A stretch of DNA of 64,000 nucleotides from the NCBI RefSeq assembly GCF_001294575.1, contig NZ_CP012676.1, positions 3,616,001-3,680,000 on the forward strand, read 5' to 3'. Below the pieces are notes generated by a model that had not been told where the DNA came from, ran no database searches, and saw only the letters and a list, made by a program, of their open reading frames with translations. This document shows positions 19,469 through 29,249 of the stretch, piece after piece. Origin of the DNA: Pseudomonas versuta. Its GTDB lineage: Bacteria; Pseudomonadota; Gammaproteobacteria; Pseudomonadales; Pseudomonadaceae. The translations under genes were made by a program, and so were the position numbers. The first letter of the stretch is position 1; each line of letters begins with the position of its first letter.

Positions 19469-21193
19469 ATGAATAGATCCTCCGCGTTGCTCCTCTCTCT
19501 CGTCCTTCTCAGTGGCTGCCAGGCTTTGGCCCCCACGTCACCGGATGATTCATCGCCGGCTGAAGAGGCTACTTCCACTCCGGAAAAACCCACGGTTTAT
19601 GGCTCGTTCAGCGAAGAAACGCTGTACAGCCTGCTGGGCGCGGAGTTGGCCGGCCAACGTAATCGTCTGGATATCGCTCTCGACAACTACGTCACCCAGG
19701 CGATCAATACGCAAGATCCCGGCATTGCCGAGCGCGCCTTGCGGATTGCCGAGTACCTGGGCGCCGATCAGGCCGCTCTCGATACATCGCTGATCTGGGC
19801 TAAAAACGCGCCGGACGATCTTGAGGCCCAACGTGCGGCTGCCATTCAACTGGCGCGCAATGGTCGTTATGACGATGCCATGGTGTACATGGAGAAAGTC
19901 CTGCAGGCCAAAGGCGATACACATTTCGACTTTTTAGCCCTGTCGGCGTCAGAAACAGATGCCGATACCCGTGCAGGCCTGCAGAAAAGCTTTGATCGCC
20001 TGCTGGTCAAGCACCCGGACAATGGCCAGCTGATTTTCGGCAAGGCCTTGCTGATGCAACAGGACGGTGACGCTGAAGGCGCCCTCAAGTTGCTGGAAAA
20101 GAATCCGCCTCAGGATGGTGAAGTTGCCCCGGTATTATTGCGGGCCCGTTTGCTGCAAAGCCTCAATCGCGGTGATGAAGCCCTGCCGCTGCTGAAAAAA
20201 AGCATTCGCCAGTACCCTGATGACAAACGTTTGGGGCTGACCTACGCGCGCACCCTGATCGAACAGAACCGCATGGATGAGGCCAAAGCCCAGTTCACCA
20301 GCCTGGCCGAGCAGTACCCGGAAGACGATGAGCTGCGCTTTTCTCTGGCCTTGATTGCCCTGGAAGGTAAAAAGTGGGACGAAGCCCAAGGCTATCTGGA
20401 AGAGTTGATTGAGCGCGACAGCCATGTCGACTCCGCCCATTTGAATCTGGGCCGCATTGCCGAAGAGCGTAATGACCCTCAGGGGGCACTCGCCGAATAT
20501 GCCCAGGTTGGCCCGGGCAATGACTACTTGCCGGCACAAATGCGCCAGGCCGACATTCTTGTCAGTCACGGCCGCGGGGCTGAAGCCTCGAAAAAACTGG
20601 CCGCGGCCCGTGATGCCCAGCCGGACTACGGCATTCAGCTGTTCTTGATAGAGGCCGAGACCCTGGCTGCGAACAATCAGACTGATCGCGCCTGGAATGT
20701 CCTGCAACAAGCACTCAAACAGTATCCCGACGATCTGAACCTGCTCTATTCACGCGCCATGCTGGCCGAGAAACGTAACGATCTGGAGCAAATGGAGCGC
20801 GATCTGCGCGCAATCATCAAGCGCGAACCGGACAATGCAATGGCATTGAACGCGCTGGGTTATACGCTTTCAGATCGGACCACCCGCTATGCCGAAGCCA
20901 AAGTACTGATCCAGCAAGCTTACGACTTGAACCCGGACGACCCGGCAGTGCTCGACAGCCTGGGCTGGGTGAATTTCCGCCTTGGCAATCTGGATGAAGC
21001 TGAACGATTGCTGCGCCAGGCCCTCGAACGTTTCCCGGACCAGGAAGTGGCTGCGCATCTGGGCGAAGTACTGTGGGCCAATGGCAAACAGCGCGAGGCC
21101 AAGCAGATCTGGGGCAAGTTCCTTAAAGAAAACCCTGAAAGCCCAATCCTGCGCAAAACCGTGTTGCGCCTGACCGGATCGGAGAATCTTTAA
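19469..21193 (+). CDS. Tetratricopeptide-repeat lipoprotein
   Basis: A 574-residue predicted lipoprotein. Its signal peptide ends in the lipobox LLSGC with C17 as the lipidated residue; a serine follows further on and there is no obvious Asp at +2, so outer-membrane sorting is likely. The mature part is a chain of TPR repeats (for example GDAEGALKLLEKNPP, RNDPQGALAEYAQV, GNLDEAERLLRQALERFP). The start ATG 19469 opens the signal peptide; the longer frame from 19412 has no sorting signal. It stands three bases before lolB and may act with it at the outer membrane; its exact role is not known. Confidence 0.88.
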   Translation: MNRSSALLLSLVLLSGCQALAPTSPDDSSPAEEATSTPEKPTVYGSFSEETLYSLLGAELAGQRNRLDIALDNYVTQAINTQDPGIAERALRIAEYLGADQAALDTSLIWAKNAPDDLEAQRAAAIQLARNGRYDDAMVYMEKVLQAKGDTHFDFLALSASETDADTRAGLQKSFDRLLVKHPDNGQLIFGKALLMQQDGDAEGALKLLEKNPPQDGEVAPVLLRARLLQSLNRGDEALPLLKKSIRQYPDDKRLGLTYARTLIEQNRMDEAKAQFTSLAEQYPEDDELRFSLALIALEGKKWDEAQGYLEELIERDSHVDSAHLNLGRIAEERNDPQGALAEYAQVGPGNDYLPAQMRQADILVSHGRGAEASKKLAAARDAQPDYGIQLFLIEAETLAANNQTDRAWNVLQQALKQYPDDLNLLYSRAMLAEKRNDLEQMERDLRAIIKREPDNAMALNALGYTLSDRTTRYAEAKVLIQQAYDLNPDDPAVLDSLGWVNFRLGNLDEAERLLRQALERFPDQEVAAHLGEVLWANGKQREAKQIWGKFLKENPESPILRKTVLRLTGSENL

Positions 21194-21196
21194 ATC

Positions 21197-21823
21197 ATGT
21201 TTTTTCGTCATCTGCGCCATCTTATTGCCTTTGGCCTGATCGCCCTGCTCGCCGGTTGCGCGGGTTTTGGTGCTCGCGAATCGGTTGAAGGCCATGGCAG
21301 CCCGGCCTTGTGGTCGGAACATAAACAGCAACTGACCCAACTCGACGGCTGGCAAATCAACGGCAAGGTCGGGATTCGCGCACCTAAAGACTCGGGCAGC
21401 GCCACCCTGTTCTGGCTGCAGCGTCAGGATTATTACGACATCCGCCTCTCGGGGCCGCTCGGCCGTGGCGCTGCCCGCCTGACCGGCCGCCCCGGAAAGG
21501 TCAGCCTGGAAGTCGCCAATCAGGGACGTTATGAAGCGCCAACCCCGGAAGAATTACTGGGCGAACAACTGGGCTGGAGCCTGCCAGTGTCGCACCTGGT
21601 CTGGTGGGTACGCGGCCTGCCTGCCCCCGGCAGTAAAAGCCGTGTGACCTTGAATGCCGACAGTCGCCTGGCGAACCTGGAACAGGACGGCTGGAAAATT
21701 GAGTATTTGAGCTACGTCGAGCAGAACGGTTTCTGGCTGCCCGAGCGGGTCAAGCTGCATGGCCCGGAGCTGGACGTCACATTGGTGGTTAAAGATTGGC
21801 AACCCCGTCAGTTAGGTCAATGA
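21197..21823 (+). CDS. lolB: Outer-membrane lipoprotein receptor LolB
   Basis: A 208-residue lipoprotein that takes lipoproteins from LolA and inserts them in the outer membrane. The signal peptide ends LLAGC with C21 lipidated. Then come the LolB features [23 protein letters not shown] and the C-terminal [22 protein letters not shown]. It lies three bases after the TPR gene and one base before ispE, in the conserved lolB-ispE-prs block. Confidence 0.94.
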   Translation: MFFRHLRHLIAFGLIALLAGCAGFGARESVEGHGSPALWSEHKQQLTQLDGWQINGKVGIRAPKDSGSATLFWLQRQDYYDIRLSGPLGRGAARLTGRPGKVSLEVANQGRYEAPTPEELLGEQLGWSLPVSHLVWWVRGLPAPGSKSRVTLNADSRLANLEQDGWKIEYLSYVEQNGFWLPERVKLHGPELDVTLVVKDWQPRQLGQ

Positions 21824-21824
21824 C

Positions 21825-22700
21825 ATGCAAAAAGATGCTCTGGTTTTGCCCTCCCCGGCAAAACTCAATTTGATGCTGCACATTCTCGGCCGTCGTGAAG
21901 ATGGCTATCACGAACTGCAAACGTTGTTTCAATTCCTCGACTACGGCGACGAGATGACGTTTTCGGTACGTGATGATGGGGTTATTTGCCTGCACACCGA
22001 TTTCCCCGGGGTCCCGCACGATGCAAACCTGATCGTGAAGGCGGCAAGAAAACTTCAGGAACAATCCGGCTGCCCCCTGGGGATCGACATCTGGATCAAA
22101 AAAGTTTTGCCCATGGGCGGCGGCATCGGTGGTGGCAGTTCGAATGCAGCCACGACTTTGCTGGGGCTCAACCATCTCTGGCACCTGGACTGGAGTGAAG
22201 ACCGACTCGCCGCACTGGGCTTGGGTTTAGGGGCCGACGTGCCGGTTTTCGTACGGGGCCACGCCGCATTCGCTGAAGGTATTGGCGAAATTCTTACGCC
22301 AGTCGATCCGGAAGAACCCTGGTATTTGGTACTTGTCCCGCAAGTATCTGTAAGTACTGCAGAAATATTTTCAGATCCTTTGTTGACACGTGACTCTTTG
22401 CCCATTAAAGTGCGCCCCGTTCCCAAGGGAAACAGCCGAAACGACTGCGAAGCAGTAGTTAAGGAGCGTTATCCAGAAGTACGTAACGCTTTGAATTTGC
22501 TAGGTAAATATACCGAAGCAAAATTGACTGGAACTGGAAGTTGTATATTTGGGGCCTTCCCAAACGAAGCAGATGCTGATAAAGTGCTGCACCTTCTGAC
22601 AGACACCCTTACAGGGTTTGTAGCAAAAGGAAGCAACGTTTCGATGTTGCATCGCAAGCTACAAGATCTGGCAAAGGAAACGGGTACACGGTACTCGTAG
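21825..22700 (+). CDS. ispE: 4-diphosphocytidyl-2-C-methyl-D-erythritol kinase
   Basis: A 291-residue GHMP kinase of the MEP isoprenoid pathway. It has the N-terminal [23 protein letters not shown] and the ATP motif [14 protein letters not shown]. The first ~160 codons use the G/C-rich codons of their neighbours. From about 22310 the gene switches to A/T-rich codons (GTA, ATA, TTG, GGA) until the stop, and this part holds a good promoter-like sequence. The gene ends only 10 bp before tRNA-Gln. Confidence 0.95.
   Translation: MQKDALVLPSPAKLNLMLHILGRREDGYHELQTLFQFLDYGDEMTFSVRDDGVICLHTDFPGVPHDANLIVKAARKLQEQSGCPLGIDIWIKKVLPMGGGIGGGSSNAATTLLGLNHLWHLDWSEDRLAALGLGLGADVPVFVRGHAAFAEGIGEILTPVDPEEPWYLVLVPQVSVSTAEIFSDPLLTRDSLPIKVRPVPKGNSRNDCEAVVKERYPEVRNALNLLGKYTEAKLTGTGSCIFGAFPNEADADKVLHLLTDTLTGFVAKGSNVSMLHRKLQDLAKETGTRYS
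22383..22411 (+). promoter_or_regulatory. Promoter-like sequence inside ispE
   Basis: A perfect -35 TTGACA (22383-22388), a 17-bp spacer and TAAAGT (22406-22411) lie in the AT-rich second half of ispE, about 300 bp upstream of tRNA-Gln and 420 bp upstream of prs. It could supply extra transcription to the tRNA and prs independently of the upstream genes. Confidence 0.4.
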
Positions 22701-22710
22701 CAACAGATAC

Positions 22711-22785
22711 AGGGGCGTCGCCAAGCGGTAAGGCAGCAGGTTTTGATCCTGCCATGCGTTGGTTCGAATCCAGCCGCCCCTGCCA
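22711..22785 (+). tRNA. tRNA-Gln (anticodon TTG)
   Basis: A 75-nt cloverleaf with acceptor stem AGGGGCG/CGCCCCT, D-arm TCGCCAAGCGGTAAGGCA, anticodon stem GCAGG/CCTGC around loop TTTTGAT (anticodon TTG), T-arm GTTGGTTCGAATCCAGC and an encoded CCA end. It lies 10 bp after ispE and 45 bp before prs, so it must be cut from a polycistronic transcript or come from the ispE-internal promoter. Confidence 0.97.
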
Positions 22786-22830
22786 TTTCTTATACTCATC
22801 CAGGTTACCCTCAGCCTTCAGGTACTGCGC

Positions 22831-23772
22831 GTGTCCAAGATGATGGTCTTTACGGGGAACGCTAACCCCGATCTGGCTCGGCGTGTCGTACGTCAGCTGC
22901 ATATCCCACTCGGTGACATTTCTGTCGGAAAATTTTCTGACGGCGAGATTACCGCTGAGATTAATGAAAATGTCCGCGGTAAAGACGTTTTCATCATTCA
23001 GCCGACTTGTGCTCCGACCAACGATAACCTGATGGAACTCGTCGTGATGGCTGATGCCTTCCGCCGCTCCTCAGCTACTCGTATTACTGCTGTTATTCCT
23101 TACTTTGGTTATGCCCGTCAGGATCGCCGTCCGCGTTCCGCACGTGTGGCTATCAGCGCAAAAGTTGTTGCTGACATGCTTACCGTAGTCGGCATCGATC
23201 GTGTTCTCACGGTTGATTTGCATGCTGACCAGATTCAGGGTTTCTTCGATATTCCTGTAGATAACATCTATGGCTCCCCAGTTTTGGTGGATGACATCGA
23301 AGATCAGCGCTTTGAGAACCTTATGATTGTGTCCCCGGATATCGGCGGCGTCGTGCGTGCACGTGCTGTTGCCAAATCCCTGGGCGTTGATCTGGGTATC
23401 ATCGACAAACGCCGTGAGAAAGCCAATCACTCGGAAGTGATGCATATCATTGGTGATGTCGAAGGGCGTACCTGTATTTTGGTTGATGACATGGTCGATA
23501 CCGCCGGCACTCTGTGCCACGCGGCTAAAGCCTTGAAAGAGCATGGCGCTTCCAAAGTGTTCGCCTACTGCACACACCCTGTGCTGTCGGGTCGGGCAAT
23601 CGAGAATATCGAAAATTCCATGCTGGATGAGCTGGTGGTGACTAACACCATTCCGCTGTCCGCTGCCGCACAAGCCTGTACGCGTATCCGTCAACTGGAT
23701 ATCGCACCGGTTGTGGCTGAAGCGGTTCGCCGCATCAGCAACGAAGAATCGATCAGCGCGATGTTCCGATAA
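22831..23772 (+). CDS. prs: Ribose-phosphate pyrophosphokinase
   Basis: A 313-residue enzyme making PRPP for nucleotides, histidine and tryptophan. The PRPP-binding loop is [14 protein letters not shown], with [11 protein letters not shown] and [14 protein letters not shown] segments ([15 protein letters not shown]) also present. Translation should start at GTG 22831 ([18 protein letters not shown]), which gives the pseudomonad N-terminus and length; the frame open upstream runs through tRNA-Gln and cannot be used. A strong terminator follows. Confidence 0.96.
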   Translation: MSKMMVFTGNANPDLARRVVRQLHIPLGDISVGKFSDGEITAEINENVRGKDVFIIQPTCAPTNDNLMELVVMADAFRRSSATRITAVIPYFGYARQDRRPRSARVAISAKVVADMLTVVGIDRVLTVDLHADQIQGFFDIPVDNIYGSPVLVDDIEDQRFENLMIVSPDIGGVVRARAVAKSLGVDLGIIDKRREKANHSEVMHIIGDVEGRTCILVDDMVDTAGTLCHAAKALKEHGASKVFAYCTHPVLSGRAIENIENSMLDELVVTNTIPLSAAAQACTRIRQLDIAPVVAEAVRRISNEESISAMFR

Positions 23773-23810
23773 GGGCCCTGCCCTTCTCAGATATCCCGCT
23801 GACGAAAAGC

Positions 23811-23847
23811 GCCCCGCCCCAGCAGCCTGTTGGGGCGGGGCTTTTTT
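23811..23847 (+). terminator. Rho-independent terminator of prs
   Basis: An 11-bp GC-rich stem (GCCCCGCCCCA 23811-23821 with TGGGGCGGGGC 23831-23841), a 9-base loop and a run of six T (23842-23847). Confidence 0.93.
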
Positions 23848-23912
23848 GCCCATACCGTCCATAGCGCTGGTCGCAAACGCTAGGCCGGATGTGGTTATTT
23901 TGGAGATACAAC

Positions 23913-24503
23913 ATGAACGATTTTACTCTGAATGCTGAAGTGCGTTCCGACCTGGGGAAAGGTGCGAGCCGCCGCCTGCGTCGTCTCGCAAGCCTGGTTC
24001 CAGCTGTAGTTTACGGTGGCGAAAAAGCCCCTGAATCCATCAGCATGCTGGCTAAAGAAGTTGCCAAACTGCTCGAAAACGAAGCTGCTTACAGCCACGT
24101 TATCGAACTGACCGTTGGCGGCGTAAAGCAAAACGTAATCATCAAAGCTCTGCAGCGTCACCCGGCTAAAGGCCACGTGATGCACGCTGACTTCGTACGC
24201 GTTGTTGCTGGTCAGAAACTGACTGCAATCGTACCGGTTCACTTCGTTGGTGAAGCGGCTCCGATCAAGAAAGGCGGCGAGATCTCGCACGTTGTTGCTG
24301 AAATCGAAGTTAGCTGCCTGCCAAAAGACCTGCCTGAATTCATCGAAGTTGACCTGGCTAACGCCGAAGTCGGCTCGATCATTCACCTGTCTGATATCAC
24401 CGCCCCTAAAGGCGTTGAGTTCGTAGCTCTGGCTCACGGTAACGACCTGGCAGTAGCCAACGTTCACGCGCCACGCGTTGCACCAGAAGAAGCAGCTGAG
24501 TAA
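23913..24503 (+). CDS. rplY: 50S ribosomal protein L25/general stress protein Ctc
   Basis: A 196-residue long-form (TL5/Ctc type) L25 that binds 5S rRNA. The N-terminal L25 domain ([22 protein letters not shown]) spans ~1-95, and the second beta domain ~96-185. ATG 23913 is preceded by TGGAGA. Codon use is that of a highly expressed gene (many GCT, GTT, AAA). It lies alone between two terminator-like structures, next to pth as in most Pseudomonas. A 5S rRNA gene is also in this window at 61181-61297. Confidence 0.96.
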   Translation: MNDFTLNAEVRSDLGKGASRRLRRLASLVPAVVYGGEKAPESISMLAKEVAKLLENEAAYSHVIELTVGGVKQNVIIKALQRHPAKGHVMHADFVRVVAGQKLTAIVPVHFVGEAAPIKKGGEISHVVAEIEVSCLPKDLPEFIEVDLANAEVGSIIHLSDITAPKGVEFVALAHGNDLAVANVHAPRVAPEEAAE

Positions 24504-24560
24504 TTCATTACTCTGTGTGCTGGAGTTATGAGAAACATCGCGAGCTAACACGCAGCGAGT

Positions 24561-24615
24561 AAAGCGGACAAGATCGCGAAGTTTACTCATGTAAACCCGC
24601 TTTTTTGTCCGCTTT
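24561..24615 (+). terminator. Nested hairpins between rplY and pth
   Basis: An inner stem GTTTAC/GTAAAC (24581-24586/24591-24596) is followed by CCGCTTTTTTG, giving a terminator for rplY. An outer 11-base inverted repeat AAAGCGGACAA/TTGTCCGCTTT (24561-24571/24605-24615) spans it and overlaps the T-run, so the two foldings compete. Confidence 0.6.
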
Positions 24616-24670
24616 CGCCGCTAACTGTCAGTGGCGATGTTATCCACAACTCCATAGAAGGGCCCTTGTC

Positions 24671-25255
24671 GTGACCGCCATAAAACTGATCGTTGGCCTG
24701 GGAAATCCAGGCACCGAATACGAACAGACCCGGCATAACGCAGGGGCCCTTTTTGTTGAGCGTCTCGCGTCGGCAAACGGGGTCAACCTCGTTGCAGACC
24801 GCAAGTATTTTGGCCTGACCGGGCGTTTCAGCCACCAGGGTCAGGACGTTCGTCTGTTGATTCCCACCACCTATATGAACCGAAGCGGCCAGGCCGTTGC
24901 GGCGCTTGCCGGTTTCTACCGCATTGCGCCGGAATCCATATTGGTAGCCCACGACGAACTCGATCTCCCACCCGGCGTTGCCAAGCTCAAACTGGGCGGC
25001 GGCCACGGAGGTCACAACGGATTGCGCGACATTATTGCGCAACTGGGAAACAACAATAATTTCTACCGTCTGCGGCTCGGCATTGGCCACCCAGGCGTCG
25101 CCAGCATGGTGTCCAATTTTGTTCTGGGTCGTGCGCCTCGCGCCGAACAGGAAAAACTGGACGCCAGCATCGATTTTGCCCTCGGCGTGCTGCCGGATAT
25201 CCTCGCCGGGGAATGGAACCGTGCGATGAAAAACCTGCACAGCCAGAAGGCCTGA
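24671..25255 (+). CDS. pth: Peptidyl-tRNA hydrolase
   Basis: A 194-residue enzyme that frees tRNA from stalled peptidyl-tRNA. The conserved [20 protein letters not shown] holds the catalytic histidine and asparagine; [11 protein letters not shown] and [13 protein letters not shown] follow. GTG 24671 gives the family start ([14 protein letters not shown]). It lies 23 bp upstream of ychF; pth-ychF is a widely kept pair. Confidence 0.96.
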   Translation: MTAIKLIVGLGNPGTEYEQTRHNAGALFVERLASANGVNLVADRKYFGLTGRFSHQGQDVRLLIPTTYMNRSGQAVAALAGFYRIAPESILVAHDELDLPPGVAKLKLGGGHGGHNGLRDIIAQLGNNNNFYRLRLGIGHPGVASMVSNFVLGRAPRAEQEKLDASIDFALGVLPDILAGEWNRAMKNLHSQKA

Positions 25256-25278
25256 CTCTTTATCCGAGGGGAAACACC

Positions 25279-26379
25279 ATGGGATTTAACTGCGGCATCG
25301 TCGGCTTGCCTAACGTCGGCAAGTCCACCCTGTTCAACGCCCTGACCAAGTCTGGTATTGCGGCCGAGAACTTCCCCTTCTGCACGATCGAACCGAACAC
25401 CGGTATCGTGCCGATGCCCGATCCACGCCTGGAAGCACTGGCTGCCATCGTTAAACCCCAGCGTGTATTGCCGACCACCATGGAGTTCGTCGACATCGCA
25501 GGCCTGGTGGCCGGCGCATCGAAAGGCGAAGGCCTGGGCAACAAGTTTTTGGCCAACATCCGCGAGACCGATGCAATCGCTCACGTGGTTCGCTGCTTCG
25601 AAGACGAAAACGTCATCCACGTCTCCAACAGCGTTGACCCTAAGCGCGACATCGAAATCATCGACCTCGAGCTGATCTTCGCCGACCTCGACAGCTGCGA
25701 AAAGCAACTGCAGAAAGTCGCACGTAACGCCAAAGGCGGTGACAAGGACGCAGTCGCTCAAAAAGCCCTGCTGGAGCAGCTGATTGCCCACTTCACTCTG
25801 GGCAAGCCGGCACGCAGCCTGATCAAGAACATGGATGCCGATGAGAAACAAATCATCAAAGGCTTCCACCTCCTGACCACCAAGCCGGTGATGTACATCG
25901 CCAACGTGGCTGAAGACGGCTTCGAAAATAACCCGCTGCTCGACGTAGTGCTGGCCATTGCCGAAGAAGAAGGCGCGATCGTGGTTCCGGTCTGCAACAA
26001 GATCGAAGCCGAGATTGCCGAGCTGGAAGACGGCGAAGAAAAGGACATGTTCCTTGAAGCACTGGGTCTTGAAGAGCCGGGCCTGAACCGCGTGATCCGT
26101 GCCGGTTACGAAATGCTTAACCTGCAAACCTACTTCACTGCCGGCGTACAAGAAGTACGCGCCTGGACCGTGAAAGTGGGCGCTACGGCTCCGCAGGCTG
26201 CCGGCGTGATCCACACCGACTTCGAAAAAGGCTTCATCCGTGCCGAAGTGGTCGCATACGACGACTTCATCAAGTTCAACGGTGAAGCCGGTGCAAAAGA
26301 AGCCGGTAAATGGCGTCTGGAAGGCAAGGAATACATCGTTAAAGACGGCGACGTATTGCACTTCCGCTTCAACGTGTAA
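25279..26379 (+). CDS. ychF: Redox-regulated ATPase YchF (Obg family)
   Basis: A 366-residue P-loop protein (OLA1/YchF) that binds ATP and the ribosome. The Walker A is [11 protein letters not shown] and the switch region [17 protein letters not shown]; the C-terminal TGS domain ends in the typical [18 protein letters not shown] 25279 is preceded by GAGGGG. It is followed by a clear terminator. Confidence 0.96.
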   Translation: MGFNCGIVGLPNVGKSTLFNALTKSGIAAENFPFCTIEPNTGIVPMPDPRLEALAAIVKPQRVLPTTMEFVDIAGLVAGASKGEGLGNKFLANIRETDAIAHVVRCFEDENVIHVSNSVDPKRDIEIIDLELIFADLDSCEKQLQKVARNAKGGDKDAVAQKALLEQLIAHFTLGKPARSLIKNMDADEKQIIKGFHLLTTKPVMYIANVAEDGFENNPLLDVVLAIAEEEGAIVVPVCNKIEAEIAELEDGEEKDMFLEALGLEEPGLNRVIRAGYEMLNLQTYFTAGVQEVRAWTVKVGATAPQAAGVIHTDFEKGFIRAEVVAYDDFIKFNGEAGAKEAGKWRLEGKEYIVKDGDVLHFRFNV

Positions 26380-26400
26380 AACACCACACGTATAAAAAAA

Positions 26401-26424
26401 CCGCGCCCAGGCGCGGTTTTTTTT
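26401..26424 (+). terminator. Rho-independent terminator of ychF
   Basis: CCGCGC (26401-26406), loop CCAG, GCGCGG (26411-26416) and eight T, preceded by seven A that extend the stem and make it active on both strands. Confidence 0.93.
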
Positions 26425-26516
26425 GGTCTTGTACCTGGTAGAAGCTGCATCCAGCACTCTGGTCCGCCGTGAGGGTCTATGGTTAACGCCATCCATTACC
26501 AAGATCGGGAGCATCG

Positions 26517-27590
26517 ATGATCCCCAGCGCCAAATCCCTCAGTGACTTCGCAGACGCCATAACAGACAAAGTCAAAACACGCTGGGCCTCAGGCTGGCGC
26601 GACGCTCTGGCATCAGCCATCGCGGCTGCACTGGCCTGGATTCTCGCCAAATATTTCTTTGGCCATGCCCACCCCGTGTTTGCCGCCATCAGTGCCGTGG
26701 TCTGTCTGGCGCCCGGCCTGCCCAGCCATGGCAAACAGGCTGTAGGCCTGATGCTCGGGGTAGCCACCGGGATTATCGTAGGCGAGGCCGCCTTGTGGCT
26801 GCCGGACTCCTATCCCTTGCTGCGTATCGGCTTTGCAACGTTCTTTGCGATTGCCATTGCAGCCCTTTACGGCCAGGGGGCCGTGGTGCCGATTCAAGCC
26901 GGGGTCTCTGCAGTTCTGATGCTGGCCGTCGGCCCTGAAAGCGCAGGCTTTGTGCGCATGCTGGATGTGGTGGTCGGTGCGTCCGTGGGCTTGATCTTCA
27001 GCCAGATATTGCTTACCCCCAACCCCATCGGAATCATTGATAGCTCGGCAAAAGACTTGCTGGAAAAACTCGCCTCGGGCTTCAGCAAAAGTCTTCAGGC
27101 CCTCGAAGCAAAGGACGCGGCCAGGGCTCAAAGTGCGGTGCAGATTTTCTCTCGCGCTCACGACAGCCTGATTGCCCTTGAAAACGGTATCAGCATGGCG
27201 CGCAACACCGCGCGCTGGACGCTGCGCGGGCGCTTTGTGTCGCGAGAGGTAAAAGACATTGCCGGGCGTTACGAACGCCACGCCGTGCGGTTGTACGCCA
27301 GCTCCTTGCTGTTCGCCGAAGCCTTTGCCGATGCCTTGCGCAAGGAACAAGGGCCACCACCAGCCTCATTGCATGAACGGCTGAGCAACGTCGCCGCAGG
27401 GTGTGCATCCATCGCCAGGGATGATGAGCGACCACAGCTGGTGAAGGTCTCCGGCGATCAGTTGGCCGATGCGGTTTCCGCACCGTGGCAACTGTGTTTA
27501 CAGCACATGAGTACCGTTGAAAGTGCCCTGCTGACGTTTGGCTTTACCACGCAAACAGACGAAAAAAGGGTCACTGAAAAAATCCGGTGA
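26517..27590 (+). CDS. FUSC family (aromatic acid exporter-like) membrane protein
   Basis: A 357-residue protein. Residues ~25-170 hold about six hydrophobic segments starting with WRDALASAIAAALAWILAKYFF, HPVFAAISAVVCLAPGLPSHG and LMLGVATGIIVGEAALW, typical of the FUSC/ArAE domain. The C-terminal ~180 residues are soluble and helical. Related proteins export aromatic acids or polyamines; the substrate here is unknown. GGGAG precedes ATG 26517. It is convergent with the MFS gene, and the 3' end overlaps that gene's terminator. Confidence 0.82.
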   Translation: MIPSAKSLSDFADAITDKVKTRWASGWRDALASAIAAALAWILAKYFFGHAHPVFAAISAVVCLAPGLPSHGKQAVGLMLGVATGIIVGEAALWLPDSYPLLRIGFATFFAIAIAALYGQGAVVPIQAGVSAVLMLAVGPESAGFVRMLDVVVGASVGLIFSQILLTPNPIGIIDSSAKDLLEKLASGFSKSLQALEAKDAARAQSAVQIFSRAHDSLIALENGISMARNTARWTLRGRFVSREVKDIAGRYERHAVRLYASSLLFAEAFADALRKEQGPPPASLHERLSNVAAGCASIARDDERPQLVKVSGDQLADAVSAPWQLCLQHMSTVESALLTFGFTTQTDEKRVTEKIR

Positions 27591-27593
27591 CCC
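27561..27593 (-). terminator. Terminator of the minus-strand MFS gene
   Basis: Read on the minus strand, GGGTCAC (27593-27587), a 12-base loop and GTGACCC (27574-27568) are followed by TTTTTTC. The stem and T-run lie inside the last codons of the convergent FUSC gene. Confidence 0.8.
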
Positions 27594-27601
27594 GCGACTC
27601 A

Positions 27602-28819
27602 TCAAACCTTTTTGGTCCGTGGCAGCAGGATCGCCAGCACACCGAATAACGGCAGGTACGAACACAGCTTGTAGACGTATTCGATGCCATGAATGTCAGC
27701 CAGATGACCGAGCAATGCAGCACCAATCCCGCCAAAGCCGAACATCAGGCCGAAGAAAATACCGGCGATCATGCCGACATTGCCCGGCACCAGTTCCTGT
27801 GCGTAGACCACGATAGCTGAAAACGCCGATGCCAGAATAAAGCCGATGACCACGCTCAGGACGCTGGTCCAGAACAGATCGGCATAGGGCAGCAGCAAGG
27901 TAAACGGCGCCACACCCAGAATCGAGAACCAGATCACGGCCTTGCGGCCGATCTTGTCACCAATCGGGCCGCCGAAGAACGTACCCGCGGCAACCGCCCC
28001 GAGGAACAGGAACAAATACATTTGCGAATTGGCGATCGACACGCCGAATTTTTCAATCAGGAAGAAGGTGTAATAGCTGGTCAGACTCGCCATGTAGAAA
28101 TACTTGGAGAACACCAGCAGCCCCAATACCACCAGCGCCCCGATGACGCGCTGCTTTGACAGGCCGTGGGTGGCCTTCTGTCCGGCTTTGAGCTTGAACA
28201 GGTTCAGGTGATTGCGGTACCAGCGGCTGATGACGTACAGCAGCCCTACAGCGAAGAGCGCAAACAGACCGAACCAGGCCACATTGCCCTGGCCAAAAGG
28301 AATGATGATCGCCGCAGCCAGCAACGGACCGAAGGCCGAGCCGGCATTACCGCCCACCTGAAAGGTCGATTGCGCCAGACCGTAGCGTCCGCCTGATGCC
28401 AGTCGCGCGACCCGGGAAGCCTCGGGATGGAAGGTTGACGAGCCGACACCGACCAAAGCCGCCGCGACCAGAATCAGCGGGAAGCTGCCCACCTGGGACA
28501 GCATCAAAATGCCGATCAGGGTACACACCATGCCCGAGGGCAGTAACAGCGGATTGGGATGACGGTCGGTGTAATAGCCGACCCAGGGCTGCAATAGCGA
28601 AGCGGTGAGCTGGAACGTCAGGGTAATCAGACCGATCTGGGTAAATGTCAGGTCATATTTGGCCTTGAGCATCGGGTAGATCGACGGCAGTACCGCCTGG
28701 ATCAGGTCATTGATCAGATGCGCCAGCGCCACGGCGCCGATAATGCGCATGACTAAGGGGCTGGATTGCGGGACTGAGGGGGAATCGGTTGTTTTTGTTT
28801 GAGCGTTGCTAAGGGACAT
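27602..28819 (-). CDS. MFS transporter, fosmidomycin resistance (Fsr) type
   Basis: A 405-residue major facilitator with 12 predicted membrane helices. The first helices (GAVALAHLINDLIQAVLPSIYPMLKAKY) and the loop WVGYYTDRHPNP match Fsr-like exporters, and GNVGMIAGIFFGLMFGFGGIGAALLG marks helix 10-11. It is likely an inner-membrane drug/proton antiporter; the drug is unknown. Its N-terminal ~22 residues are polar. It is transcribed toward the FUSC gene and ends in its own terminator. Confidence 0.88.
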   Translation of the reverse strand: MSLSNAQTKTTDSPSVPQSSPLVMRIIGAVALAHLINDLIQAVLPSIYPMLKAKYDLTFTQIGLITLTFQLTASLLQPWVGYYTDRHPNPLLLPSGMVCTLIGILMLSQVGSFPLILVAAALVGVGSSTFHPEASRVARLASGGRYGLAQSTFQVGGNAGSAFGPLLAAAIIIPFGQGNVAWFGLFALFAVGLLYVISRWYRNHLNLFKLKAGQKATHGLSKQRVIGALVVLGLLVFSKYFYMASLTSYYTFFLIEKFGVSIANSQMYLFLFLGAVAAGTFFGGPIGDKIGRKAVIWFSILGVAPFTLLLPYADLFWTSVLSVVIGFILASAFSAIVVYAQELVPGNVGMIAGIFFGLMFGFGGIGAALLGHLADIHGIEYVYKLCSYLPLFGVLAILLPRTKKV

Positions 28820-28990
28820 TTTAGTTTCCGGACAACAGGTGAATGTGCACTTGCAGGTGCGTCAATGTGCCATTTTTTTACAGAAGATTTCCATCCCAGG
28901 CATGAAAACCTTAAGCAATTGATAGCACAGAGAAAAATTTCAGATATTTGCTTGACACATGTCCAGTACGAGGGAATAATGCGCGCCATT

Positions 28991-29067
28991 GGCTACATAG
29001 CTCAGTTGGTTAGAGCATAGCATTCATAATGCTGGGGTCCGGGGTTCAAGTCCCTGTGTAGCCACCA
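28991..29067 (+). tRNA. tRNA-Met (elongator, anticodon CAT)
   Basis: A 77-nt cloverleaf: acceptor GGCTACA/TGTAGCC, D-arm TAGCTCAGTTGGTTAGAGCA, anticodon loop TTCATAA (CAT), T-arm CCGGGGTTCAAGTCCCTG and encoded CCA. The first acceptor pair is G-C and the D-loop is of the elongator type, so this is not the initiator. A 28991 upstream region contains the promoter-like TTGACA (28952-28957) spaced from AATAAT (28975-28980). Confidence 0.96.
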
Positions 29068-29112
29068 AACACCGGTTCAGGCTCATCGCAAGATGAAATC
29101 GAACCAACAAGA

Positions 29113-29136
29113 AGCCCGCCTAGTGCGGGCTTTCTT
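29113..29136 (+). terminator. Terminator of tRNA-Met
   Basis: AGCCCGC (29113-29119), loop CTAGT, GCGGGCT (29125-29131), then TTCTT. The T-run is short and broken. Confidence 0.75.
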
Positions 29137-29249
29137 GTGTCTGGGGTATTAGTTTTGCCCTCGCTCTTCCAGACCGGAAAACGGCACGCCTCCTCCCCTT
29201 TCAGCACACTCATCAACGGCACTGAAGTTGCTGGCCTGACATTCGAGCA

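Noticed and set aside
25063..26514. 483-codon minus-strand ORF opposite ychF and the pth end
   Set aside because: Both plus-strand genes are universal housekeeping genes; the antisense translation has no recognisable motif.
28991..29067. tRNA-Met as attachment site of a live genomic island
   Set aside because: No integrase, no phage gene and no visible repeat of the tRNA 3' end in the following 20 kb.
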